Assembly (NCBI RefSeq): GCF_001693385.1
Contig: NZ_CP016428.1
Coordinates: 4,526,001-4,590,000, forward strand
DNA length: 64,000 bases
Source of the DNA: Bradyrhizobium icense
GTDB lineage: Bacteria; Pseudomonadota; Alphaproteobacteria; Rhizobiales; Xanthobacteraceae
Reading direction: 5' to 3'
Under the pieces are notes generated by a model. That model was not told the DNA's origin. It made no database searches and saw nothing but the letters and a program-made list of their open reading frames with translations. Position numbers and translations under genes: made by a program. The stretch's first letter is position 1; every line of letters starts with the position of its first letter. Positions 57,357 to 64,000 of the stretch are shown one piece after another.

Positions 57357-58334
57357 ATGAAATTTTTCGCGATCGCAGGCGTCGCCCTGTCGGCACTGAT
57401 CACGGTAGCGCTGAACACACCGGTAGACGCCCAGCAATGGCCGGCGCGTCAGGTACGGCTGATCGTGCCATATCCCGCCGGCGGCAATGTCGACGGCGCT
57501 GCGCGCGTCATCGCCGACAGGCTGCAGGCGAAGCTGGGCCAGCCGTTCATCGTGGAAAACAAGGCCGGCGCCGGCGGCCTGATCGCCGCCGAGGCGTTCG
57601 CGAAAATGCCGCCCGACGGCTACGCCTTGTTCGTCGGCGCCAACGGTCCCGTGCTGTTCGCACCTGAGATCGCCAAGCGCGAGGCCTATAACTGGAAGCG
57701 GGATTTCGTTCCCATCACCTCGATCACGATGACGCCGCTGGTGCTCGAAGTGCATCCGTCGGTGAAGGCCAAGGACCTGAAGGAATTTATCGAGCTTGCC
57801 CGCCGCGATCCGGGCAAGCTGACGATGGCTTCGCCCGGCCAGGGCACCACCAACCATCTGCTCAGCGAACTCATGCAGTCGACGCTGGGCCTGCAATGGC
57901 TGACGGTGCATTACCGCGGCAACGCGCCCGCTCTCAACGACCTGATCGGCGGACAGGTGCAGTTTGCCCTGGACCAGATCTCGGTCGGATTGCCTTCGAT
58001 CAAGAGCGGCATGCTGCGCGCGCTCGCCGTCACCGGCAACCGCCGTACCTCCTGGCTGCCGGATGTCCCGACCTTCACTGAACTCGGCTACAAGGACTTT
58101 GACGGCCAGACGTTTACCGGCCTGTTCGCGCCGGCTGGCACGCCGGCGGAGATCGTGACCAAGCTCCACGATACCCTCGCGGAGATCCTGAAAGATCCGG
58201 CGATCGTTCAGAAGTTCAACGCGCTCGGCGCCGAGGCCGTATCGATGACGCCGGCCGAGTTCACGAGCTACCTCGAACGCGAGGACGCCAAGTGGATTCC
58301 CGTCGTCCGCAAGGCGAACATCAAGGCCGATTGA
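57357..58334 (+). CDS. Bug/TctC-family periplasmic solute-binding protein
   Basis: A 325-residue exported binding protein of the tripartite tricarboxylate transporter family. The signal peptide is at about 1-25 (AGVALSALITVALNTPVDA). Family landmarks are VRLIVPYPAGGNVDGAARVIADRL, VENKAGAGGLIAAEAFAK, the GTTNHLLSELM carboxylate-binding loop and VPTFTELGYKDFDGQTFTGLFAPAGTP. It would bind an organic acid. The membrane subunits TctA and TctB are not nearby, as is common for Bug proteins. ATG 57357 has a GGGAG site. Confidence 0.92.
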   Translation: MKFFAIAGVALSALITVALNTPVDAQQWPARQVRLIVPYPAGGNVDGAARVIADRLQAKLGQPFIVENKAGAGGLIAAEAFAKMPPDGYALFVGANGPVLFAPEIAKREAYNWKRDFVPITSITMTPLVLEVHPSVKAKDLKEFIELARRDPGKLTMASPGQGTTNHLLSELMQSTLGLQWLTVHYRGNAPALNDLIGGQVQFALDQISVGLPSIKSGMLRALAVTGNRRTSWLPDVPTFTELGYKDFDGQTFTGLFAPAGTPAEIVTKLHDTLAEILKDPAIVQKFNALGAEAVSMTPAEFTSYLEREDAKWIPVVRKANIKAD

Positions 58335-58344
58335 AGCGCATCCG

Positions 58345-58962
58345 ATGCGGATCGATCCTGCATATCTCGACGCTGAGGCGGCCTACCGGCTGATCACCGG
58401 CATCGTGGTACCCCGCCCGATTGCCTGGGTGACCAGCCTGTCGGGCGGCGGGGTGCTCAACCTCGCCCCATTCTCTGCCTTTACGTTCGTCTCCCCGAAG
58501 CCGCCGATGCTGGCCATCAGCGTCGGCCGCAAGAGTGGAATTTACAAGGATACCGCGCAGAACATTCTCAACAACGAGGAGTACGTCGTTCACATCGCCG
58601 ACTCCAGCCTGATGACGGCGGTGCACGAGAGCTCCACCGAACATCCGCCCGACGTCAGCGAGGTCGAGGAGTTGCGGCTTTCGACGCTGCCGGGAGAGCG
58701 CATCAAGGTGCCTCGTCTCGCGGCCGCACCGATTGCGATGGAATGCCGCTTCCGGCAGTGCCTCGAATTCGGCGAGACCCGCAGCCGGCTTATCGTCGGC
58801 GAAGTGCTGGCCTTTCACATCAGGGATGGCCTTTTGAACAACGGCAAGATCGAAACCGAGGCGCTCGATCCGATCGCCCGCATTGCCGGTCCCCGTTACG
58901 CCAAGCTCGGCGAGATCGTCACGCTGAAACCCGTATTCCAGACCTCGAAAACTGAATCCTGA
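58345..58962 (+). CDS. flavin reductase / FMN-binding split-barrel protein
   Basis: A 205-residue FMN-binding split-barrel protein of the DIM6/NTAB group. Diagnostic segments are ITGIVVPRPIAWVTSLSGGGVLNLAPFSAFTFVSPKPPM and the C-terminal PIARIAGPRYAKLGEI. Relatives supply reduced flavin to monooxygenases or carry out flavin chemistry themselves; no partner monooxygenase is seen here. It begins 11 bases after the binding-protein gene and is clearly in the same operon. Confidence 0.9.
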   Translation: MRIDPAYLDAEAAYRLITGIVVPRPIAWVTSLSGGGVLNLAPFSAFTFVSPKPPMLAISVGRKSGIYKDTAQNILNNEEYVVHIADSSLMTAVHESSTEHPPDVSEVEELRLSTLPGERIKVPRLAAAPIAMECRFRQCLEFGETRSRLIVGEVLAFHIRDGLLNNGKIETEALDPIARIAGPRYAKLGEIVTLKPVFQTSKTES

Positions 58963-59008
58963 AGCGTGCCGCGCCATCGCGCGCCGCGCTGATCCGGAGA
59001 CCGATCGC

Positions 59009-59863
59009 ATGCATCTTCTGAGCTATCTTGCAAACGGCAAGCCGTGCTTTGGCGCCAGCATCCCGGACGGGGTCGTCGACCTGACCGAACGGACGAGGTT
59101 TGCTGACCTGCGGGCGCTGATCGCCGGAGGCGGACTGAACATCGCGCGCCGGGCGATTGCCGGGCAGAAGCCGGACCATGCACTCGAGGACATCACGCTG
59201 CTGCCGCCGATTCCGGCGCCGGAAAAGCTCTGGTGCATCGGCGTCAACTACAGGGATCGCAACGCCGAGTACAAAGACAACTCGGACCTGCCGAAATATC
59301 CGAGCCTGTTCGTCCGCAACCCCTCCTCCGTCGTCGGCTCCGGTCAGCCAATCGAAAAGCCTGATGTCTCCGAACAGCTCGACTATGAAGGCGAACTGGT
59401 GATCGTGATCGGCAAGGAGGGCCGGCACATTCCCCGTGAGCGCGCCTGGGAGCACATTTTCGGTATGACGCTGTGCAACGAGGGCAGCGTTCGCGACTGG
59501 CTGCACCATGGCAAGTTCAATGTCACGCAAGGAAAGAATTTCGACCGCTCCGGCAGCATCGGCCCATGGATCGTCACCTCGGACGAATGCGATCCGCACG
59601 GCCCGCATGACATCATCACGCGCGTCAACGGCGAGGTACGCCAGAGCGATTCCACCGAGCGGCTGATGTTTCCGTTCGATTACCTGATCGCCTACCTCTC
59701 GACCTTTGCCACCCTGAAGCCCGGCGACATGATCGCCACCGGCACCCCGACCGGGGCCGGCGCCCGATTCACGCCGCCGCGCTGGCTCAAGGTCGGCGAC
59801 GTCGTCGAGGTCGAGTCTGGAAAGATCGGCATCCTTCGTAACACCGTGGCGGCGGAGCAATAG
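59009..59863 (+). CDS. fumarylacetoacetate hydrolase family enzyme
   Basis: A 284-residue FAH-family enzyme. Its N-terminal subdomain (1-70) precedes the catalytic domain: LWCIGVNYRDRNAEY, metal ligands in the LDYEGELVIVIG Glu pair and the NFDRSGSIGPW Asp, then MIATGTPTGAGA. Members hydrolyse C-C bonds of acylpyruvates or act as decarboxylase/isomerases in meta-cleavage pathways (HpaG). The adjacent HpaH-like hydratase suggests consecutive steps. The ATG follows GGAGA by about 11 bases. Confidence 0.92.
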   Translation: MHLLSYLANGKPCFGASIPDGVVDLTERTRFADLRALIAGGGLNIARRAIAGQKPDHALEDITLLPPIPAPEKLWCIGVNYRDRNAEYKDNSDLPKYPSLFVRNPSSVVGSGQPIEKPDVSEQLDYEGELVIVIGKEGRHIPRERAWEHIFGMTLCNEGSVRDWLHHGKFNVTQGKNFDRSGSIGPWIVTSDECDPHGPHDIITRVNGEVRQSDSTERLMFPFDYLIAYLSTFATLKPGDMIATGTPTGAGARFTPPRWLKVGDVVEVESGKIGILRNTVAAEQ

Positions 59864-59866
59864 AAG

Positions 59867-60670
59867 ATGCTCGATCAACAATCCGTCGAACGGCTGGCGC
59901 AGCGCCTCGATGAAGCCGAACGCAGCAAGTCGCTGATCCCGGCATTCACGCGCGAATATCCTGACCTCACGATCGAGGACGCCTACGCCATTCAGCGCGC
60001 CTGGACCAAGCTGCAGCTCTCCCGCGGCCGCATCGTCCGGGGCCACAAGATCGGCCTGACATCGAAAGCGATGCAGAACGCCGTCGGCATTTCCGAGCCG
60101 GATTACGGCGTGCTGTTCGCCGACATGTTCTATCCCGACGCTTCGCCGATCCCGTTCGACCGCTTTCGCGCTCCCCGCATCGAGGTCGAACTGGCCTTCG
60201 TGCTGAAGACGCCGCTGAAGGGCCCTGATTGCACCCTGTTCGACGTGCTCAACGCCACCGATTACGTCACCCCGGCGCTCGAAATCCTGGAAACCCGGAT
60301 GCATCGCGTCGATCCCGAGACGAAGGCGCCGCGTAAGGTGATGGATACGATCTCCGACAACGCCGCGAATGCGGCGCTGGTCGTCGGCGGCCGGCCCATT
60401 CGTCCGCTCGACGCCGACCTGCGCTGGATCGGCGCGCTGTTGTTTCGCAATGGCCAGATCGAAGAGACCGGCATTGCCGCTGGCGTGCTCAACCACCCCG
60501 CCAACGGCGTGGCCTGGCTTGCCAATCGGCTGGCTGCGCAGGGCGAGTATCTCGAAGCCGGCGAAGTGGTGCTGGCAGGATCGTTTACGCGGCCGGTCGA
60601 GATCGTCAAAGGCGACACGTTTCATGCCGATTACGGCCGGTTCGGATCGGTGTCCTGCCAGTTCGTCTGA
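59867..60670 (+). CDS. HpaH-like 2-oxo-dienoate hydratase / decarboxylase
   Basis: A 267-residue enzyme of the 2-keto-4-pentenoate hydratase family, the same length as E. coli HpaH. Diagnostic segments are [45 protein letters not shown] (metal Glu residues) and [15 protein letters not shown]. The SEPDYG and [12 protein letters not shown] motifs favour 2-oxohept-4-ene-1,7-dioate hydratase, but 4-oxalocrotonate decarboxylase is homologous and cannot be excluded. It starts 3 bases after the FAH-family stop, so the two are tightly linked. Confidence 0.92.
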   Translation: MLDQQSVERLAQRLDEAERSKSLIPAFTREYPDLTIEDAYAIQRAWTKLQLSRGRIVRGHKIGLTSKAMQNAVGISEPDYGVLFADMFYPDASPIPFDRFRAPRIEVELAFVLKTPLKGPDCTLFDVLNATDYVTPALEILETRMHRVDPETKAPRKVMDTISDNAANAALVVGGRPIRPLDADLRWIGALLFRNGQIEETGIAAGVLNHPANGVAWLANRLAAQGEYLEAGEVVLAGSFTRPVEIVKGDTFHADYGRFGSVSCQFV

Positions 60671-60699
60671 ACAAGAAGCATCCCGGAGGGAGAGCAGCG

Positions 60700-61083
60700 A
60701 TGACAAGGCGCAAAAGCATTCACATCGGCGAGTTCAAGCACGCCAATCCCATTCCCAACGCCTGCCGCATCGGCAATCTCCTGATGTCCGGCGTCATCCT
60801 CGGCCGCGATCCCAAAACCGGCGCGATGCCAGAGCGCATCGAGGACCAGTGCGCCAACATGTTCGGGCATATGAAGGCCATCGTCGAAGCCGGCGGCGGC
60901 ACGACCGACGACATCATCAAGATGACGGTTTGGCTGCAGGATCGAAAGCAGCGCGCGCCAGTCAATACCGAATGGCTGAAGATGTTTCCCGACGAGCACT
61001 CCCGCCCTGCCCGCCATGCGCTGCAGATGGACATGGAGAACGGCGCGCTCGTGCAATGCGATTTCACCGCCGTGATCGGCTGA
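60700..61083 (+). CDS. RidA/YjgF-family protein
   Basis: A 127-residue trimeric-fold protein of the RidA family. It has the core GHMKAIVEAGGGTTDDIIKMTVWLQDRKQR and the RPARHALQMDMENGALVQCDFTAVIG ending, where the Arg is the usual imine/carboxylate-binding residue. RidA proteins hydrolyse enamines and imines; the subgroup linked to aromatic catabolism includes 2-aminomuconate deaminase. Its position after the hydratase and before an amidohydrolase favours a catabolic deamination step (inference). A GGAGGG site precedes it. Confidence 0.9.
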   Translation: MTRRKSIHIGEFKHANPIPNACRIGNLLMSGVILGRDPKTGAMPERIEDQCANMFGHMKAIVEAGGGTTDDIIKMTVWLQDRKQRAPVNTEWLKMFPDEHSRPARHALQMDMENGALVQCDFTAVIG

Positions 61084-61107
61084 CCGCGATCAGACAAGGA
61101 ACCCGAG

Positions 61108-61983
61108 ATGCCGACCTATCTTCCGTTCGATCCGAACCCGCGCCGCCCCTCAAAACTGCCGCCGCCGAAGAGCATCGACAGCCAGTTTCACGTACTGGGA
61201 CCGCTGGAAAAATATCCGGTGCGGCCAGGGGCCGCCTACCAAATGCCGACCGCGACCTGGGAGGCCGCGCTTCGCGTTCACAAGGCGCTCGGCATCGAGC
61301 GCGGCATCATCGTGCAGACCACGACCTATGGCGCCGACCATTCGGTAGTGCTCGACGGCCTCGCGGCGATGGGACCGAACTATCGCGGCTGCGCCAACGC
61401 GCTGGTGTTTGCCGAAGCCGATGACGCCTATCTCGCCAAGCTGCACGATGCCGGTGTCCGCGGGGCGCGTTTCAGCTTCCGGCAGGAACTTGGCGCCGTG
61501 CTCTCGGACAAGGATTTTGCCCGCGCCATCGCGAAGATTCGCGAACTCGGCTGGTACGCAAAAATCCAGCCGGAGAAGGATGGCATCGTCTCCAGCGTCG
61601 CCAAATACGAAAATCTCGACGTCCCCGTGCTGATCGATCACATGGCGCGGCCGGACCCGACACGCGGCAAGGACGACCCGAACTTGCAGAAGATGCTGGA
61701 GCTTCTGTCGAAGGGCAATTTCTGGGTGATGCTGTCGCTCGGCGAAAAGACCTCGAAGAAGGGCCCGCCGTGGGACGACGTCATTCCGATCGCGCGCGCC
61801 TATATCGAGGCGGCGCCCGATCGCTGCGTCTGGGCGAGCGACTGGCCGCATCCCGTGTCAGTCGTGCAGCCGCCCAACGATGCAGACCTGCTCGAACTGC
61901 TCTATCGCTACGTGGCCGATGAGGCCGAGCTGAAAAGGATCCTGGTCGCCAACCCGGCCAAACTATTCGGCTTCGAGGATTAG
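61108..61983 (+). CDS. amidohydrolase family (amidohydrolase_2) lactonase/decarboxylase-like protein
   Basis: A 291-residue TIM-barrel protein resembling 2-pyrone-4,6-dicarboxylate lactonase and ACMSD-type decarboxylases: VPVLIDHMARPDP on a mid-barrel strand and CVWASDWPHPVSV with the catalytic Asp. The N-terminal metal motif expected as DxHxH reads DSQFH, with Gln for the first His, so metal binding may be altered or absent (LigI-type lactonases can work without metal). It is last in the operon; the stop is followed at once by transposase remnant DNA. Confidence 0.88.
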   Translation: MPTYLPFDPNPRRPSKLPPPKSIDSQFHVLGPLEKYPVRPGAAYQMPTATWEAALRVHKALGIERGIIVQTTTYGADHSVVLDGLAAMGPNYRGCANALVFAEADDAYLAKLHDAGVRGARFSFRQELGAVLSDKDFARAIAKIRELGWYAKIQPEKDGIVSSVAKYENLDVPVLIDHMARPDPTRGKDDPNLQKMLELLSKGNFWVMLSLGEKTSKKGPPWDDVIPIARAYIEAAPDRCVWASDWPHPVSVVQPPNDADLLELLYRYVADEAELKRILVANPAKLFGFED

Positions 61984-61989
61984 GGGCCT

Positions 61990-62094
61990 AACTCGGTCAG
62001 TTGCCATCAGAAGGCTGTGATGTTCGCGCGGGCCACGGCTGAGTAGTTTGTGGCGAGTTTGTCATAGCGGGTTGCGACACGGCGGACGCGCTCA
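61990..62094 (-). mobile_element. C-terminal remnant of an IS5-type transposase
   Basis: Read leftward from about 62094 the DNA encodes ERVRRVATRYDKLATNYSAVARANITAF, then a stop at 62009-62007. The RxATRYDK-x-ATNY motif is the typical end of IS5-family (IS427-like) transposases, where Arg and Tyr follow the third catalytic residue. Only about 28 residues remain and no catalytic DDE residues are included. GGGGCCTAACTC at 61984 just after the amidohydrolase stop may be the old element end. The remnant lies between the catabolic operon and the cyclase gene. Confidence 0.7.
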
Positions 62095-62176
62095 CATTTC
62101 ACCGCACCCGTTGTGAAAATTTGGGGTAGACTGAAGCTCCTGGTGCTCTGCCGAGGAACCGGACCAGGAGGCACCC

Positions 62177-64000
62177 ATGAACGTTGCGGCTTGGCTGCAC
62201 GGCCTGGGGCTGGGACAATACGAGCAGGCGTTCCGCGAGAACGACCTTGACGCCGCGGTCCTTGCCCACCTGACCGCCGACGATCTGATCGGGATTGGCG
62301 TCACCTCGGTCGGCCACCGCCGCAAACTGCTTGCCGCGATCGCAGCGTTGCGTGATGGAACGGAATTGACGCCCCGTCCTGTCGCGAGCGCACCGGCCTC
62401 GATATCTCGGGTTGCTTCGCCGCTGCCGGAGGCTGACCGGAGGCAGGTGACGGTGCTGTTCGCCGATCTCGCCGGCTACACGAAGCTCGCCGACGAACTC
62501 GACGCTGAGGAAGTCCACGCCTTCCTCGGAAGCTTCTTCGACCTTGCCGACGCAAGCGTCGCCGATCACGGCGGAACTGTCGACAAGCACATCGGCGATT
62601 GCGTGATGGCGGTTTTCGGGGCCCCCATGGCCTATGGGAACGACCCCGAGCGATGCGCCCGGGCAGCCCTCGACATCGGGCGTCGCCTGCCCATGCTCGC
62701 AGCCGAGCTCGGCCGCCCGGTTGGCGTGCACATCGGCATTGCCAGTGGCGAGGTTGTGGCAAGCGGCACCGGCAGCGCGCGGCACCTTGAGTACACGGTC
62801 ACCGGCGAGTCCGTGAACCTCGCCTCGCGCCTGAAAGATAAGGCGGCCACGGGCGAGATCCTCATTTCGGATTCGGTCTACCGTGCGCTCGCCGAGCGGG
62901 TCGATTGCGCCGATGTCGGAGAGCTCGCCATCAAAGGTCTCGCAAAGCCGGTCAGAGCGTGGCGACTGCGCGCCTTTCGCGAACCGGCCCGCTCAGGCCG
63001 CCAAGCCTTTGTTGGCCGCCACCGCGAACTGCGGCAGCTCGAAGCGGCGCTTGTCCAGTGCCGGGACACGAGACACGGCCGCGCCATCTACATCCGTGGG
63101 GAGGCCGGAATCGGCAAAACCCGTCTGCTTGAGCATTTCCAGGCGAAGGCCGAAGCGGAGCGCTTCGCCTGTCACAGCGGATTAGTGCTCGACTTCGGAA
63201 TGGGCTCCGGCCAGGACGCAATCCGCTCGCTCGTCCGCAGCCTGCTCGATCTGACGGGCCAGAGCAGCCAGGACGAGATCGACGCAGCAGCGGAAAAGGC
63301 CTTTACAGATGGCCTGCTTGCTGACGAGCAGCGGGTGTACCTGAACGACCTCCTGAACATGCCGCAATCGACCGAGCTGCGTACACTCTATGATGCGATG
63401 GACAACGCTGCCCGCAACCGCGGCAAGCGGGTTACCGTCGCCGAGCTCGTCACCCGCGCGAGCCAGCGTCGTCCTCGGCTGCTGGCGATTGAGGACCTGC
63501 ACTGGGCTGACCAGACCACGCTCGACCATCTGGCAAACCTTGCCGAGACAGTCCTTGGGTGTCCGGCGCTGCTAGTCATGACCTCGCGGATCGAGCGCGA
63601 GTCGCTCCGTGAGGTTGCCGGCCATCCGATTGTGACGATCGACCTCGGCCCGCTTCAGCCGAGCGAAGCCAACGGACTCGCCGAGGCCTATTTCGACGCA
63701 CTCGGCGAGGTCGCCCAGCGTTGCATTGAACGGGCTGCCGGCAACCCGCTGTTTCTGGAGCAACTGTTGCGGCATGCCGAGGAGAGTGCCGACGGTGGCA
63801 TCCCCGGGTCGATCCGGAGTTTGGTGCAGGCACGCTTGGATCGGCTCGCGATGCCCGACAAGCGGGCGCTGCAAGCGGCCTCGGTACTCGGCCAGCGCTT
63901 TACCACCGAAGCGTTGGCAGCCCTGATCGATCAGCCCGGATGGAATTGTGCCGACCTAGAGCGGCATCTCCTGGTGCGCCCGCAGGGCAATCACTACCTC
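62177..64000 (+). CDS. SAM / class III nucleotide cyclase / AAA ATPase protein (3' end beyond window)
   Basis: An open frame of 608 codons with no stop before the window edge. It has an N-terminal SAM domain (about 3-60: WLHGLGLGQYEQAFREND) and a class III adenylate/guanylate cyclase domain (about 88-265) with metal Asp D97 (LFADLAGYT) and D141 (KHIGDCVMAVFG). A STAND-type ATPase follows, with Walker A GEAGIGKT (309-315) and Walker B LLAIEDLHWAD (about 435-445). The rest, probably TPR repeats, is cut off. AGGAGG ends 6 bases before the ATG. Such proteins are abundant in bradyrhizobia; nucleotide specificity and trigger are unknown. Confidence 0.93.
   Translation, partial: MNVAAWLHGLGLGQYEQAFRENDLDAAVLAHLTADDLIGIGVTSVGHRRKLLAAIAALRDGTELTPRPVASAPASISRVASPLPEADRRQVTVLFADLAGYTKLADELDAEEVHAFLGSFFDLADASVADHGGTVDKHIGDCVMAVFGAPMAYGNDPERCARAALDIGRRLPMLAAELGRPVGVHIGIASGEVVASGTGSARHLEYTVTGESVNLASRLKDKAATGEILISDSVYRALAERVDCADVGELAIKGLAKPVRAWRLRAFREPARSGRQAFVGRHRELRQLEAALVQCRDTRHGRAIYIRGEAGIGKTRLLEHFQAKAEAERFACHSGLVLDFGMGSGQDAIRSLVRSLLDLTGQSSQDEIDAAAEKAFTDGLLADEQRVYLNDLLNMPQSTELRTLYDAMDNAARNRGKRVTVAELVTRASQRRPRLLAIEDLHWADQTTLDHLANLAETVLGCPALLVMTSRIERESLREVAGHPIVTIDLGPLQPSEANGLAEAYFDALGEVAQRCIERAAGNPLFLEQLLRHAEESADGGIPGSIRSLVQARLDRLAMPDKRALQAASVLGQRFTTEALAALIDQPGWNCADLERHLLVRPQGNHYL

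Noticed and set aside
58919..60706. 595-codon open frame antisense to the FAH and hydratase genes
   Set aside because: It spans two well-supported sense genes and gives a low-complexity translation.

Overview
The window looks like chromosomal DNA of an alphaproteobacterium of the Bradyrhizobium/Rhodopseudomonas (Nitrobacteraceae) group. This is inferred from high GC with strong GC3 bias, two palindromic repeat types I associate with that group, a DUF1236 protein, an alphaproteobacterial SUF locus with sufT and sufA at its end, and the rne / amiC / mrcA / prfB gene order. No database was searched, so the genus is an inference. I see no tRNA, rRNA, CRISPR array, prophage or complete insertion sequence. 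Most of the window reads as stable core genome with small accessory patches.

Layout. 1-3.5 kb: DEAD-box RNA helicase, diguanylate cyclase and a convergent TfoX-like protein. 3.5-11.0 kb: a leftward SUF iron-sulfur assembly locus (NifS-like desulfurase, sufB, sufC, sufD, sufS, sufT, a glyoxalase-fold protein, sufA), with ATGA overlaps between sufD/sufS and sufS/sufT and a candidate Irr-type iron control element before sufB. 11-18.7 kb: alpha/beta hydrolase, GST, anmK divergent from tyrS, an MFS transporter, and an AmpR-type regulator divergent from a class A beta-lactamase. 18.8-25.5 kb: a large AsmA/DUF3971 envelope protein, a Bcp peroxiredoxin with a histone-H1-like tail, an M23 peptidase and an SRPBCC protein. 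25.9-32 kb is accessory-looking: NodU/CmcH-family carbamoyltransferase, cupin plus XRE-cupin regulator with a paired operator, EamA exporter, an orphan hypothetical protein and a beta-hydroxyacid dehydrogenase.

32-44 kb is the conserved cell-wall/RNA block: prfB with its programmed +1 frameshift, two tandem PBP1A genes, amiC, and divergent rne with a long leader and a strong terminator. 44-53 kb: bioY, an aminotransferase, an M48/TPR periplasmic protease, a DsbA-like protein, a DUF1236 protein, two decayed or frameshifted genes, aroQ and accBC. 53.3-56.4 kb: a translationally coupled three-gene phosphorelay. 56.4-62 kb: an IclR-controlled catabolic cluster (Bug/TctC binding protein, flavin reductase, FAH hydrolase, HpaH-like hydratase, RidA-like protein, amidohydrolase) whose substrate I cannot name. 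The right end holds an IS5-type transposase remnant and a SAM / class III cyclase / AAA protein cut by the window edge.

Two themes recur. Peptidoglycan metabolism is spread over the window (anmK, ampR/bla, M23 peptidase, two PBP1A, amiC). Three operons also carry readable DNA sites next to their own regulator or first gene. The best candidates for new biology are the IclR cluster with its paired palindromes, the XRE-cupin operator pair and the glyoxalase-like gene inside the suf operon.
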